From Chitinophaga hostae (GTDB lineage: Bacteria; Bacteroidota; Bacteroidia; Chitinophagales; Chitinophagaceae): a stretch of DNA of 64,000 nucleotides. The DNA lies in NCBI RefSeq assembly GCF_018224885.1, contig NZ_JAGTXB010000009.1, positions 242,986-306,985 of the forward strand, read 5' to 3'. The notes under the pieces are model-generated. The model was not told the origin of the DNA and ran no database searches. It was given only the letters and a program-made list of their open reading frames with translations. Made by a program: the position numbers and the translations under genes. Positions 1 to 9,146 of this stretch are shown here, one piece after another (the stretch's first letter is position 1; the number at the start of each line of letters is the position of its first letter).

Positions 1-113
1 GCAATATGGATATGGTGATGCAGATAGCCCGGAATGCCCTGGGGAATGATAACGGGTATTACCGGCACGAGTTTTTAAAGATGATAAAAATGGTACGCAA
101 AGCAAAGCATTAG
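1..113 (+). CDS. C-terminal end of a protein, possibly YfbK-like (vWA/DUF3520)
   Basis: An open frame runs in from the left edge (frame 3) and stops at TAG 111-113, giving the last 36 residues of a protein. The tail, with IARNALGND followed by a tyrosine/arginine-rich stretch and HEFLKMIKMVRKAKH, resembles the C-terminus of YfbK-type von Willebrand factor A proteins (DUF3520), where a similar G-x-D-x-x-Y-R-x-E-F-x-x-L-V pattern occurs. The identification is from memory of the family and from a short stretch, so it is tentative. The gene is convergent with the methyltransferase that ends 3 bp further on. Confidence 0.45.
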   Translation, partial: NMDMVMQIARNALGNDNGYYRHEFLKMIKMVRKAKH

Positions 114-116
114 GCT

Positions 117-1058
117 TTACTTGGTGAGCCGGTAGCACTTCCTGATCAGCTTCTGTTGAAAATCAAAAGGGAGCGTTTGTTTGGTAATATCTTTTATGCT
201 GGCAGCATTGATTTTATCGGATTCCAGTACAAACCTGCGATAGTTGTTGCTGAAATACACTACACCGTCTTTTTTGGTAGCCAGCAATACTTTATTAAGC
301 ATATCGGCATGATCCCGCTGAATATCGAGGAAATCCTTCATCCGCTTGCTGTTGGAGAAGGTAGGAGGATCGATGATCACCACATCGTAGGTATTCAGTT
401 TTAGTGTATCGAGATACTGTAATACATCCGCGTGAACAAACGTATAGGCGGGGCTGTTGAATCCATTGAGCTGCATATTTTCTTCCGCCCATGCCAGGTA
501 GGTTTTAGAGAGATCAACGGAGGTTACTTCTGCGGCGCCGCCGGCTGCGGCATAAACGGAAAAGGAGCCTGTATAACAAAAGAGATTGAGTACTTTTTTA
601 TCTTTTACTTCTTCCCTTACCATGCTGCGTGTAATGCGGTGATCGAGGAATAAACCGGTATCCAGGTAATCGGAGAGATTTACTTTAAACTGCAGTCCGG
701 CTTCGTGGGCCGTCATAATATGGCTTTCGAGACTGAGCTTTTCGTACTGGCTTTGCCTGTTTTCCTTGCGCTGCCGTTGTTTTACCCAAATCTTGCCGGG
801 TGGTACGCCGAGTACTTTGCTGATCAGTTCCAGGCAGGTATCGAGCCATTCTTCGTGGGCATCTTCTTCCATACCATGTTTACGGTTATATTCAGCGATG
901 TATACATGATCTTCATACATTTCAATGCTGAAAGGGAATTCAGGAATATCATCGTCATACACCCGGTAGCAGGTGATATTTTGCCGGCGGGCCAGTTTGG
1001 AAATATGCCGGAATACTTTCGTGAGCCGGTTTTCGAACATCTGCAGTTTAGAGTCCAT
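117..1058 (-). CDS. RlmK-like class I SAM-dependent methyltransferase
   Basis: The 313-aa product resembles the RlmK half of the E. coli RlmKL enzyme, which makes m7G in 23S rRNA; the exact target here is inferred. A SAM-binding motif I (VLNLFCYTGSFSVYAAAGGA) sits mid-protein, followed by an acidic beta-2 end (TSVDLS) and the family signature DPPTFSNSKRM. ATG at 1058 is preferred. The reading frame continues upstream to an ATG at 1094, but those codons overlap the arm of a long hairpin at 1087-1188 that looks like the dnaJ terminator. The gene lies downstream of dnaJ on the same strand and is separated from it by that hairpin. Confidence 0.8.
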   Translation of the reverse strand: MDSKLQMFENRLTKVFRHISKLARRQNITCYRVYDDDIPEFPFSIEMYEDHVYIAEYNRKHGMEEDAHEEWLDTCLELISKVLGVPPGKIWVKQRQRKENRQSQYEKLSLESHIMTAHEAGLQFKVNLSDYLDTGLFLDHRITRSMVREEVKDKKVLNLFCYTGSFSVYAAAGGAAEVTSVDLSKTYLAWAEENMQLNGFNSPAYTFVHADVLQYLDTLKLNTYDVVIIDPPTFSNSKRMKDFLDIQRDHADMLNKVLLATKKDGVVYFSNNYRRFVLESDKINAASIKDITKQTLPFDFQQKLIRKCYRLTK

Positions 1059-1086
1059 TGCTTCATTTGAATGAGAGCATAAAGCT

Positions 1087-1188
1087 GAAGGCATAAAGCT
1101 AAAAGCTATTATAGCGAAGCTAAAAGCGTATACCCAAATTTTTATCCGCTTCTATCTTCGCTATAATAGCTTTTAGCTTTATGCTTTC
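1087..1188 (-). terminator. Long inverted repeat after dnaJ (family A)
   Basis: Arms 1087-1119 and 1156-1188 are 33 nt each and complementary except for one position; the loop is 36 nt. The arms contain the phrase CATAAAGCTAAAAGC followed by TATTATAGCGAAG. The repeat starts 11 bp after the dnaJ stop and reads toward the methyltransferase gene, so termination of dnaJ mRNA is the simplest role. It shares the AAAGC/AAAAGCTAT vocabulary with the hairpins at 22534 and 23482. Confidence 0.7.
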
Positions 1189-1198
1189 AGTCTTCCGC

Positions 1199-2368
1199 TC
1201 AACTAAAAATATCCCTTACTTTCTCAAAAAATCCTTTTTCAGACTTTTCGGGATTGGGTTTAAAGTTATCGGACGATTGTAATCTGTCGAGCATTTCTTT
1301 TTCTTCTGCTGATACGGTTTGCGGTGTCCATACATTTACATGGATCAGCTGGTCGCCTTTTTCGTATGAATTAACAGAAGGGAACCCTTTGCCTTTCAGG
1401 CGGAATATTTTGCCGCTTTGTGTACCTGCAGGGATTTTTATTTTGGCTTTACCATCGATGGTGGGCACTTCCAGGGAGGTACCATATACAGCATCGGGGA
1501 AAGAGATGTAGAGGTCGTAGGCAACATTGAGTCCGTCGCGCTGCAGTTCTGCATGTGGTTCTTCCTCGATGAGGATGAGCAGATCACCGGGGGCGCCGCC
1601 TCTTTCACCTGCATTACCTTTTCCGCTCATGCTCAGCTGCATACCTTCCTGTACGCCTGCCGGGATGTCGATGCTTACCATTTCTTCACCATACATACGG
1701 CCTTCTCCTTTACAGTGGCCGCATTTGCTGGTAATGATCTGGCCTTCACCATGACAGGTGGGGCAGGTGGTAACGGTTTGCATTTGTCCGAGGAAAGTTT
1801 GCGTTACTTTCCTTACCTGGCCGGAACCACCGCAGGTATTACATGACTGGAATGCGTTTTTATCTTTAGCACCCAGGCCACCACAGTGCTGGCAGGGTAC
1901 ATATTTTTTTACTTTTATTTTCTTGTTGGCGCCTTTTGCAATTTCCTCGTAGGTAAGACGGATCTTTACCCGGAGATTGGAACCACGGGTACCGCGTCCA
2001 CGGCGGTTTCCACCACCACGGCCGCCACCGCCGCCAAAAAAGCTTCCGAAAATATCATCGTTACCAAATATGTCACCAAAGTTGGAGAAGATGTCATCCA
2101 TGTTCATTCCACCACCACCAAATCCACCGCCACGGTTGCCATTCATGCCTGCATGGCCAAAACGGTCGTATTGCGCCCTTTTATCAGGGTCGCTTAATAC
2201 TTCATAAGCTTCAGCTGCTTCTTTGAATTTATCTTCTGCTTCTTTGTTATTCGGGTTGCGGTCAGGGTGAAACTGCATGGCTACCTTACGGTAGGCCTTT
2301 TTGATTTCATCCTGGGAAGCAGATTTGGCAACAACCAGTATTTCGTAATAATCTCTTTTGGTAGACAT
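1199..2368 (-). CDS. dnaJ: Chaperone DnaJ (Hsp40)
   Basis: This is a complete type I Hsp40 of 389 aa, the co-chaperone that stimulates DnaK ATPase and hands over unfolded substrates. The J domain opens with KRDYYEIL and carries the HPD tripeptide. A Gly/Phe-rich linker follows, then four CxxCxGxG zinc-finger repeats (CQHCGGLG, CNTCGGSG, CPTCHGEG, CGHCKGEG) and the C-terminal substrate-binding domains. ATG at 2368 (MSTKRDYYEIL) is preferred over the in-frame ATG at 2380 because it fits the usual DnaJ N-terminus. The Ile-Leu-Val-Val stretch replaces the more usual GV after EIL. grpE lies 109 bp upstream on the same strand, so a grpE-dnaJ transcription unit is likely; dnaK is not in the window. 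Confidence 0.97.
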   Translation of the reverse strand: MSTKRDYYEILVVAKSASQDEIKKAYRKVAMQFHPDRNPNNKEAEDKFKEAAEAYEVLSDPDKRAQYDRFGHAGMNGNRGGGFGGGGMNMDDIFSNFGDIFGNDDIFGSFFGGGGGRGGGNRRGRGTRGSNLRVKIRLTYEEIAKGANKKIKVKKYVPCQHCGGLGAKDKNAFQSCNTCGGSGQVRKVTQTFLGQMQTVTTCPTCHGEGQIITSKCGHCKGEGRMYGEEMVSIDIPAGVQEGMQLSMSGKGNAGERGGAPGDLLILIEEEPHAELQRDGLNVAYDLYISFPDAVYGTSLEVPTIDGKAKIKIPAGTQSGKIFRLKGKGFPSVNSYEKGDQLIHVNVWTPQTVSAEEKEMLDRLQSSDNFKPNPEKSEKGFFEKVRDIFS

Positions 2369-2477
2369 TCTAGTAATCACTTAATGCTGATGCAGGCATC
2401 AGCTTTTGTTCGGTAAAAAAATTGTTTTACGTCAGCATAGCATAGGCAATCATTAGAGATTATGCCACATCGTCATT

Positions 2478-3053
2478 TTATTTGCCGACAATTACCTTGG
2501 CATGACGAATCAACTTGTCACTCAGGTAATAACCCGGCTGTAATACGTCTACTACTTTTCCTGCCAGGTCCGGTGTGGGTGCTGGTATTTCGGTAATAGC
2601 CTCCTGTAAATCAGGATCAAACGGGGTGTTAATGCTCTCCATTTGCTTCAGCCCTTTTGCCTGCAGGGTACTTCTCAGTTTGTTAAACACCAGCATTACG
2701 CCGTCTTTGATGGCGGCTACATCCGTGGTGTTTTCCAGCTGTTTGGCTGCCCTGTCGCTATCGTCCAGTACATCCAGCAAAGATATGATAACTTCTTTAC
2801 TGGCAGTTTGCATCAGCTCTATACGTTCCCTGGCAGTGCGTTTGCGGTAATTGTCAAATTCCGCCTGCAGCCTGAGATATTTATCGCGTATTTCGTTTAC
2901 TTCCTGTTCCTTTTTTTCAAGTTCCGTTACTTCATCTGACTCATTATTCGTATTTGAACTATCGCTTATATTTTCTTCTGGCATGCCTTTTTCGTTTTCG
3001 CTACCAGTGTTAGCATGTCCGTTTGTCTGCATGTCTTTTTCGTTTTCTGTCAT
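2478..3053 (-). CDS. grpE: Nucleotide exchange factor GrpE
   Basis: GrpE (191 aa) releases ADP from DnaK. The N-terminal 60 residues are acidic and low-complexity (many E, N and S). A long coiled coil then runs through EVTELEKKEQEVNEIRDKYL and LQAEFDNYRKRTARE. The C-terminal beta-domain has the typical GMKQMES / FDPDLQEAIT / VVDVLQPGYYLSDKLIRHAKVIVGK layout. ATG at 3053 (MTENEKD) is chosen. A longer frame to 3119 would add a basic stretch and run across the probable promoter box at 3073-3080. grpE precedes dnaJ on the same strand. Confidence 0.97.
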   Translation of the reverse strand: MTENEKDMQTNGHANTGSENEKGMPEENISDSSNTNNESDEVTELEKKEQEVNEIRDKYLRLQAEFDNYRKRTARERIELMQTASKEVIISLLDVLDDSDRAAKQLENTTDVAAIKDGVMLVFNKLRSTLQAKGLKQMESINTPFDPDLQEAITEIPAPTPDLAGKVVDVLQPGYYLSDKLIRHAKVIVGK

Positions 3054-3072
3054 AATAAGTAATAATTGTCTG

Positions 3073-3080
3073 CGAAGGTA
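3073..3080 (-). promoter_or_regulatory. Probable grpE promoter -7 box
   Basis: Read on the minus strand this is TACCTTCG, one base off the Bacteroidota -7 consensus TAnnTTTG. It has a TTG 18 nt upstream (-33 element), and the grpE ATG lies 19 nt downstream. Confidence 0.5.
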
Positions 3081-3136
3081 ACCAGTCAATTTCTTTGCCA
3101 ACAGCGGTTTAGGCGACAAAAAGTCAGAAAAAGTGA

Positions 3137-3252
3137 GAATTACGGATGATGAATTACGAATGACGGATTTGCGCCCGGATACCAGCGAAAAGAGCTGTAT
3201 TTGCCCATATCTTCCTATAAATCCGTTATTCGTAATTCCTGATTCGTAATTC
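3137..3252. repeat. Long inverted repeat, GAATTACGA/ACGGATTT family (family B)
   Basis: The 34-nt arms 3137-3170 and 3219-3252 are complementary at about 30 of 34 positions, with a 48-nt loop. The arms are built from short units such as GAATTACGGATGAT, GAATTACGAAT and GACGGATTT. The repeat lies between the divergent grpE and RlmI-like genes, so it cannot be a simple terminator for either one. The related hairpin at 45324-45432 uses the same units. Confidence 0.8.
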
Positions 3253-3260
3253 CTATTCAG

Positions 3261-3268
3261 TACCTTTG
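3261..3268 (+). promoter_or_regulatory. Promoter -7 box of the RlmI-like gene
   Basis: TACCTTTG is a perfect TAnnTTTG match 18 nt before the ATG at 3287. The -33 region falls inside the right arm of the 3137-3252 inverted repeat and has no clear TTTG. Confidence 0.5.
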
Positions 3269-3286
3269 CCCCTCGAAATACAATAA

Positions 3287-4459
3287 ATGACTAAAGTTTT
3301 TTTAAAGAAACAGATACAAAACAGGGTATTACAAGGGCATCCCTGGATTTTTGGCAATGAAGTAGCCGAAATTAAAGGAGATGTAAATGCCGGTGATATT
3401 GTAGATGTATACACACATAAGGGTTTTTTCCTGGGACGTGGTTATATAAATCCTCAATCCCAGATCCTGGTGCGCCTCCTGACCCGCGACAAAAATGAGG
3501 AAATAAACCCCGAATTTTTTTACCGCCGCCTCCTGAAATGCTGGGAATACCGGCAAAAGCTGGGCTATGTGGAAAACTGCCGCCTGGTATTCGGAGAAGC
3601 CGATGACTTGCCTGCGCTGGTGATTGATAAATTCAACGATTACTTCGTTATACAAACACTGGCCCTGGGTATTGAGAAGTGGAAGGGCGCCATTGTAGAC
3701 GCGCTCAATCGCATTTTTTCACCAAAGGGAATATACGAAAGGAATGATGTGCCGGTAAGGGAACTGGAAGGCATGATCCAACAGAAAGGCTTCCTGAGTG
3801 CGGCTTTCGACACCAACTTGGTCATCAATGAAAATGGGCTTAAATTCCATGTGGATGTTGTAAATGGCCAGAAAACCGGCTATTTCCTGGATCAGCAGGA
3901 CAACCGTCGCGAAATCAAACATCTTGTAAAAGGAGCAGATGTCATGGAAGCATTTTGCTATACCGGTACTTTCTCCTGTCATGCTGGTTTTTACGGCGCT
4001 AAGAGCGTATTGGGACTGGATATTTCAGAAACGGCTGTTGCTACGGCCCGTAAAAATGCGGAGTTAAATAACCTGCAGGATATCTGTAAATTCCAGGCGG
4101 TTAATGCGTTTGATCAGCTGAAACAGTGGACAAAAGAAGAAAAGAAGTTTGATGTGGTAATATTGGATCCGCCGGCGTTTACCAAAAGCCGCGAAAATAT
4201 CCAGAAAGCGGTTACCGGCTATAAAGAGATCAACCTGCGTGGTATGAAGCTGCTGAAACCGGGCGGGTTTCTGGTTACAGCTTCCTGTACCAACCTGGTA
4301 TCACCGGAGCTGTTCCTGCAAACCATTGATGCCGCTGCCAAAGACGCGAAAAAGAAATTACGCCAGGTAACATTCCAAACCCAGGCACAGGATCACCCCA
4401 TCCTTAGAAATATTGAGAATACAACTTACCTGAAGTTCCTGATCGTGGAGGTTTCCTGA
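3287..4459 (+). CDS. RlmI-like rRNA (cytosine-C5) methyltransferase with PUA domain
   Basis: This 390-aa class I SAM methyltransferase has the architecture of RlmI, which methylates a cytosine of 23S rRNA. Residues 1-75 form a PUA-like RNA-binding domain (HPWIFGNEVAEIKG, GDIVDVY, FLGRGYINPQSQI). The catalytic half carries motif I (VMEAFCYTGTFSCHAGFYGA), the acidic LGLDIS, motif IV DPPAFTKSRENI and a cysteine in TASCTNLVSPE. The target base is inferred from the family. It is convergent with a small secreted-protein gene; a bidirectional hairpin lies between them. Confidence 0.88.
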   Translation: MTKVFLKKQIQNRVLQGHPWIFGNEVAEIKGDVNAGDIVDVYTHKGFFLGRGYINPQSQILVRLLTRDKNEEINPEFFYRRLLKCWEYRQKLGYVENCRLVFGEADDLPALVIDKFNDYFVIQTLALGIEKWKGAIVDALNRIFSPKGIYERNDVPVRELEGMIQQKGFLSAAFDTNLVINENGLKFHVDVVNGQKTGYFLDQQDNRREIKHLVKGADVMEAFCYTGTFSCHAGFYGAKSVLGLDISETAVATARKNAELNNLQDICKFQAVNAFDQLKQWTKEEKKFDVVILDPPAFTKSRENIQKAVTGYKEINLRGMKLLKPGGFLVTASCTNLVSPELFLQTIDAAAKDAKKKLRQVTFQTQAQDHPILRNIENTTYLKFLIVEVS

Positions 4460-4483
4460 TCAGTACGAATAATATAAAAAGAA

Positions 4484-4511
4484 AAAAGTCACGATGTGAA
4501 TCGTGACTTTT
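4484..4511. terminator. Bidirectional rho-independent terminator
   Basis: Arms AAAAGTCACGAT and ATCGTGACTTTT are perfect 12-mers with a GTGA loop. A-rich sequence precedes the hairpin and T-rich sequence follows it, so it can serve both convergent genes. Confidence 0.85.
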
Positions 4512-4537
4512 CTTTTTATTTTGGTGCCAGGTGTAAA

Positions 4538-4903
4538 CTATTTGACGACATTGAATTTCCCCGACTCCACCAGGTTGCCGCGCTGATCACGCAACTGGAA
4601 GATATAAATACCATTGTAGTAATTATCCAGGCTCATAGTGGTACGTGTACCAATGCCCTTTAACTGATCTATTTTTTTTCCGAGGAAGTTATATACAATA
4701 AGATCGTATAGTTGGTCGTTATTATGTTGTTGAATTTCAAAGTTTATGATCGTAGTAGCGGGATTGGGGTACAGCTTCACAATTTTGCTCACGTTTTTAT
4801 TACCCCCGTCCTGTGCAGGTTGGGATCTATCGCTTTGAGCCTTGCCGGTAATGGATAGCAAGCTGAAAACCATTATGAAAATGAGGGTAGAGGTTTTCCA
4901 CAT
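4538..4903 (-). CDS. Small secreted protein consisting mostly of a T9SS type A sorting domain
   Basis: The 121-aa product starts with a signal peptide (MWKTSTLIFIMVFSLLSITGKAQ), then about 20 polar residues (QPAQDGGNKN). The rest is a type IX secretion C-terminal sorting domain: LYPNPATTIINFEI, a YDLIVYNFLGKKI strand pair, and the terminal GIYIFQLRDQRGNLVESGKFNVVK. There is almost no cargo between signal and sorting domain, which is unusual because this domain normally tags a large exported protein. It lies beside a PorP/SprF gene and two PKD proteins, so it may be part of that T9SS-linked locus. A stand-alone surface anchor or a remnant of a larger gene are both possible. Confidence 0.8.
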   Translation of the reverse strand: MWKTSTLIFIMVFSLLSITGKAQSDRSQPAQDGGNKNVSKIVKLYPNPATTIINFEIQQHNNDQLYDLIVYNFLGKKIDQLKGIGTRTTMSLDNYYNGIYIFQLRDQRGNLVESGKFNVVK

Positions 4904-5088
4904 AGTGTTATAAAAATAAAGTTTTTTTCAAATATTTCCTAATTTTTGTTTGATAAATTCAGCTGATTCAAGCCCTGTCTTCTACATAAAAATAACAAAC
5001 CACACGCCATTTTGTTAGCTTTTTATCCATTTTTATCTAAATTTTAACGCTTGACAAGCTTTTTTATAAACAATTGATTTTTAACTAT

Positions 5089-6120
5089 TTAAAATCTCGG
5101 ACAATTCACACTTTCCAGTGTCGAGTTCCGGCTGTTCAAAAAACCTTTGAAAACCAGGGATATTTCGAAGCCGCCAAAGGTCTGGCTGGCTGTTCTTAGT
5201 TTCGAAATATTGGTATCATAACTCATCGCTATCTCATATTTATCCATATCTATTTTAATAGTGGGGATAATAGCATCATTCCATCTAAGGAAGAGTCCGC
5301 CATAGATGGCCCTTGTTGATTCCAGTCCCTGGTCCATTAAGCCATACCCGATTAGTGCCCCACCAATGTATTCAGAATAGGTACCCTGGTGAAGCTGGTT
5401 GTAATGGGCAATCACTTTTACCCTTTCATCTACGGGTATGGTAATACCTGCATTAAATGTCAGTTTCGGTTGCAGTTCAATATTCTGATCACGATAGAAA
5501 GAGATCTTCGCCCGGTTAAAATGAAAATACCCGGCGCCAATAAAGTAATTCACATCTTCCCCGATCACACTGTTGTAACTCAGGCCTACTCCTGCATCTA
5601 GGTAGCTGTAACCTTTAAATGCCAGTTTGCCTTCTTCTCCGCTGGGCATCGCAGGATCGAAGCGGCCGTTGGTATACTGGTTGTTAAACGTCATGTTGGC
5701 CGGATCAAACTGGCGTTGTACAAGTCCTCCCATAAAACCGAGCGAGAGGAAGCTGCTCTTATCTTCGTTCAGCGATTTATGATAGTTGATCGCCGGAAAG
5801 ATCTGTGTAGACTGGAGTTTAGAAGTACCAGCGCGGTCGTAGGTGAGTTGAAGCCCGGTAGTGATATAGTCGTTACCACGGCCAATGGGAAACTTGATTT
5901 CGCCGCTCACCGTACCTGTCTGGTAAGGAATAGTAACGCTGTTCCATTGATTGCGATATACAGCCTGAACGCGCACGTCCCCATTGAAAATGCCTATCAG
6001 CGCAGGGTTGCGCAGAATAGGTGTTTCATAGAACTGTGACAGGTGTATATCCTGCGCATACAATGGTGTTGCACCGGTTATGCAAACTATTGTCAGTAAT
6101 ATGCGGAATACGATTTTCAT
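5089..6120 (-). CDS. PorP/SprF family type IX secretion outer-membrane protein
   Basis: This is a 343-aa predicted outer-membrane beta-barrel with a signal peptide (MKIVFRILLTIVCITGATPLYAQ). The PorP/SprF hallmark opens the mature protein: DIHLSQFYETPILRNPALIGIFNGD, then VQAVYRNQWNSV. Alternating strands follow, including GLQLTYDRAG, SLGFMGGLVQRQFDP and NYFIGAGYFHFNRAK. SprF proteins assist export of specific gliding-type adhesins and are commonly encoded beside them. Here the gene follows two PKD/gliding C-terminal proteins on the same strand, 18 bp after the nearer one, so that protein is its likely partner. Confidence 0.92.
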   Translation of the reverse strand: MKIVFRILLTIVCITGATPLYAQDIHLSQFYETPILRNPALIGIFNGDVRVQAVYRNQWNSVTIPYQTGTVSGEIKFPIGRGNDYITTGLQLTYDRAGTSKLQSTQIFPAINYHKSLNEDKSSFLSLGFMGGLVQRQFDPANMTFNNQYTNGRFDPAMPSGEEGKLAFKGYSYLDAGVGLSYNSVIGEDVNYFIGAGYFHFNRAKISFYRDQNIELQPKLTFNAGITIPVDERVKVIAHYNQLHQGTYSEYIGGALIGYGLMDQGLESTRAIYGGLFLRWNDAIIPTIKIDMDKYEIAMSYDTNISKLRTASQTFGGFEISLVFKGFLNSRNSTLESVNCPRF

Positions 6121-6138
6121 GGTAGCCAGGTTAAATAA

Positions 6139-8991
6139 TTATCTTAGTAAGGTTACATTGCCTTTCAACTGAAAAAATTCATTGGTATCGCAATATGCCT
6201 CGATGAAATAAATGTATACATCAGCAGCCTGCGGCTGCCCGTTGAAAGAACCATTCCACCCTGCGCTGATATCGTCGATATTAATCTTCTCGCGATGAAA
6301 TACTTCCTGTCCCCAGCGATTGAAAATGCGGAACGATTTAATAAAGTTGATGCCCTTTCCACGCGGATAGAAAATATCATTCTGTCCATCGCCATTCGGA
6401 CTGAATGTATTCGGTATAAATACTACATCCGTATTGCAAATCAGATCTATATTCACCACATCCGTTTTTTTACAACCATATTGATTGGTGCCTGTAATGC
6501 TGTAGGTAATGGGTTTACGTATAGCGGCGGTGACATAAGGAGAGGTTGTATTATCCAGGTAATCATCAGGGCTCCATTTCCAGCTAACAACATCGGCGGT
6601 ACCACTGGCCATCAGTTTTACGACCTCGCCTACCGTTACTGTCTGATCTTTTCCGGCGCTGACATCGGGAACGGGCTTCACCGTTACTTTTACAGCAAGT
6701 GGTGTGCTCATCGGGCAGATAGCATCGTTGGTGCCTGTGACCTGGTAAGTAATATCCGTTTCCGGTGTTGCAAAGGGGTTGGCAATGTTGTTATTTGTTA
6801 AGCCTGTTACCGGTGTCCAGTTGTAAATAGCAGCGCCGGTGGCATTCAGCTGTACTGAAGAACCATAACATACTATGGTATCCTTACTAACAGTGAGATT
6901 TACCTTTGGCACTACCACAATATCAGTAGAATCAAAAACCGTACAGCCGTACTGGTTAGTTGATTGTACCTGGTAGCGCGTGCTGACAACCGGGGTGGCT
7001 ACAGGATCATTACAGAAAATGCAACTCAGATTACCGCCGGAAAGCCATTGTACGGTACCGTCTGATAATGCGTTGAGATCAACGCTGTTACCTTCGCATA
7101 TTTTAGCCTGTTTGGCCGATGCTTTTACAAAAGGTGTAGGGTGGATATTAATTGTTTGACTCAGGGAATCCCTGCAGTTACGCGCATCCGTTACCACCAG
7201 TTTTACGGCCTGACCACCCGATACCGTATATTTTACAGCTGGCGGCGTTTGTGCTGAAGATTTTTGGCCGTTGCCCAGATCCCAGTACCAGTCGGTGATT
7301 GGGATATTGGGCGATGTGACGGTAGTATTGATAAACGACAACGGCTGTCCTGCGCAGGTAACCGGCCCGGTGGTGAATCCCGCTTGTGGCGCCAGGATGC
7401 TGATATCATCCGGTTTTGTTACAATGTCGTCGCAATAGGCCGCATCTTTATAATGAATAGTCAGCTGATTACTGTAACTGCCGGTGGCCGCCCAGGTTTT
7501 TACATACGTTTGGTTGGTGGTGGTATATATCTCCCCGTCACCAAATTGCCAGGTATAATCGGCTACCAGTCCCAAAGGTACATTCAGCACTTCGTAGGTG
7601 GCTTTACTGCCGCGACAGATTGCGCTTACACCGGCAGTAAAATCGGCCCTGAAATAATATATCGTTTGAAAGCTGCTGTGCTGGCAGTTATTACCGTTTT
7701 CGCCGATGGTAAGCCGAACGGTATAATTACCAGGGGTGGTATAGTTGTGAACAGCATCTTTGGTAGTTACGACGGGGCTGTTATCGCCGAAATCCCATTG
7801 ATAGGTAGTATTGGCGTTAATTCCGATGGATTGGTTGGTGAATGTAAACCTGCTTTTATCGTTACAGTCGCGCACTACATGAAATTGCGATACCGGGCCG
7901 GTTACCACTACTGTAGCAGGAGCTGCAGCGGTGAAGCAACCGTTGCTGCCGGCTTTCATTTGTATAGTCAGCGTACCATTGGCATTGAATGAGTGCCTGA
8001 TATCGTTGTTGCTCCCCTCACCGGTAGTACCGTCGCCAAAATCCCAGCTATAGGTATCTGCAAAACTGGCATTGGCCAGCAGTCTTACAGGGTCTCCCGC
8101 ACAGGTGCTGGCAGGTGATACGCTGAAGCTTACATTAGAAGGCGGGTTGCCGGTATGTATATGTTTGTCGAATGATTTTGTGACAACGCATTGGTTTTGT
8201 GTGGTAACGGTAACGCCTATATTATAAGTACCTGTTTGCGTATAGGCGTGACTGACATTTCCATTAACGGTTGTTTGTGAATTACCGTCTCCGAAATTCC
8301 AGCCCCAGGAAATAACAGGGTCGTTAACACCGTTGGCAGAGGTAGCCGTAAAGGCTGCTGTATAGGGCACACAGCCCGACAAAGGTGCCGATAGGATAAT
8401 ATCCGGGAGAGATATATCTATATAAGCTGCCTTTTTTAATGTAGCCGTACACCCGTTGCTGTTAGTAACGGTGAGGGTTACATCAAATTTTCCGGCGCTC
8501 GTATAATTATGTGCAATAAAGGCATTACTGGTGGTAACAATGGTGCCATCACCAAAATCCCAGGTGCGGCTGGCCGCTCCGGCAGTGCCATCTGTAAAAT
8601 TGGCGCTGTATAGTTTGCAGCTTTTGGTAACGTCGGCTGAAAAGGAGATCTGAGGGGTGCTTCCTATCACCATTGTCCGGAAATAAGTGCTGGTATTGGT
8701 GCCTCCGGATACCCGGTACTGTGCTTCCAGCGTAATTTTTGCAGGTCCCCCGGAGGTATAGGTTACCTGTGGATTTACCTCGTGAGAGGTCCGGCCATCT
8801 CCAAAGTCCCAGTTATAGGCAATAGGCGTACCGGTGCTGGTATTCGTCAAAGTGAAGGTTACGGGTGTGCATAAACTGCCAGGCGAAGCCGTATAGGTAA
8901 AGTTTGCCTGCTGTGCCAGTAAGCAATTTGCCTGTAATAGGGATATCAGGAGCAGTAATGTACATAAACACTTTGCCTGCAGGTATTTCAT
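6139..8991 (-). CDS. PKD-repeat surface protein with gliding-type (T9SS type B) C-terminal domain
   Basis: The 950-aa protein has a signal peptide (MKYLQAKCLCTLLLLISLLQANCLLAQ). About seven PKD-like repeats follow, marked by W-D-F-G-D-G variants (YNWDFGDGRTS, RTWDFGDGTIV, WGWNFGDGN, YSWDFGDGTTG, YQWDFGDNSP, YTWQFGDGE, WYWDLGNGQ). Three Ig-like modules with CxG/Y-V-T-G-T-N motifs come next. The C-terminal domain starts FIPNTFSPNGDGQND and ends KGNVTLLR, the gliding-associated C-terminal family. ATG at 8991 is preferred because it starts a signal peptide; the frame continues to 9147 without one. Its neighbour upstream is a longer paralogue and its neighbour downstream is PorP/SprF. Confidence 0.9.
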   Translation of the reverse strand: MKYLQAKCLCTLLLLISLLQANCLLAQQANFTYTASPGSLCTPVTFTLTNTSTGTPIAYNWDFGDGRTSHEVNPQVTYTSGGPAKITLEAQYRVSGGTNTSTYFRTMVIGSTPQISFSADVTKSCKLYSANFTDGTAGAASRTWDFGDGTIVTTSNAFIAHNYTSAGKFDVTLTVTNSNGCTATLKKAAYIDISLPDIILSAPLSGCVPYTAAFTATSANGVNDPVISWGWNFGDGNSQTTVNGNVSHAYTQTGTYNIGVTVTTQNQCVVTKSFDKHIHTGNPPSNVSFSVSPASTCAGDPVRLLANASFADTYSWDFGDGTTGEGSNNDIRHSFNANGTLTIQMKAGSNGCFTAAAPATVVVTGPVSQFHVVRDCNDKSRFTFTNQSIGINANTTYQWDFGDNSPVVTTKDAVHNYTTPGNYTVRLTIGENGNNCQHSSFQTIYYFRADFTAGVSAICRGSKATYEVLNVPLGLVADYTWQFGDGEIYTTTNQTYVKTWAATGSYSNQLTIHYKDAAYCDDIVTKPDDISILAPQAGFTTGPVTCAGQPLSFINTTVTSPNIPITDWYWDLGNGQKSSAQTPPAVKYTVSGGQAVKLVVTDARNCRDSLSQTINIHPTPFVKASAKQAKICEGNSVDLNALSDGTVQWLSGGNLSCIFCNDPVATPVVSTRYQVQSTNQYGCTVFDSTDIVVVPKVNLTVSKDTIVCYGSSVQLNATGAAIYNWTPVTGLTNNNIANPFATPETDITYQVTGTNDAICPMSTPLAVKVTVKPVPDVSAGKDQTVTVGEVVKLMASGTADVVSWKWSPDDYLDNTTSPYVTAAIRKPITYSITGTNQYGCKKTDVVNIDLICNTDVVFIPNTFSPNGDGQNDIFYPRGKGINFIKSFRIFNRWGQEVFHREKINIDDISAGWNGSFNGQPQAADVYIYFIEAYCDTNEFFQLKGNVTLLR

Positions 8992-9146
8992 AGGGTACAC
9001 AGGTTTTCCATTAACTGAATAGCTCCACAAATTAACAAAAATTACATATATAAATTTTTTGATTTTCGGATTTTTTGATATTAGATCCGCTCTATACCGC
9101 CATAGCGGCATAAAACGGGGGTGATATGGGAGTTTAAACGGCCTCA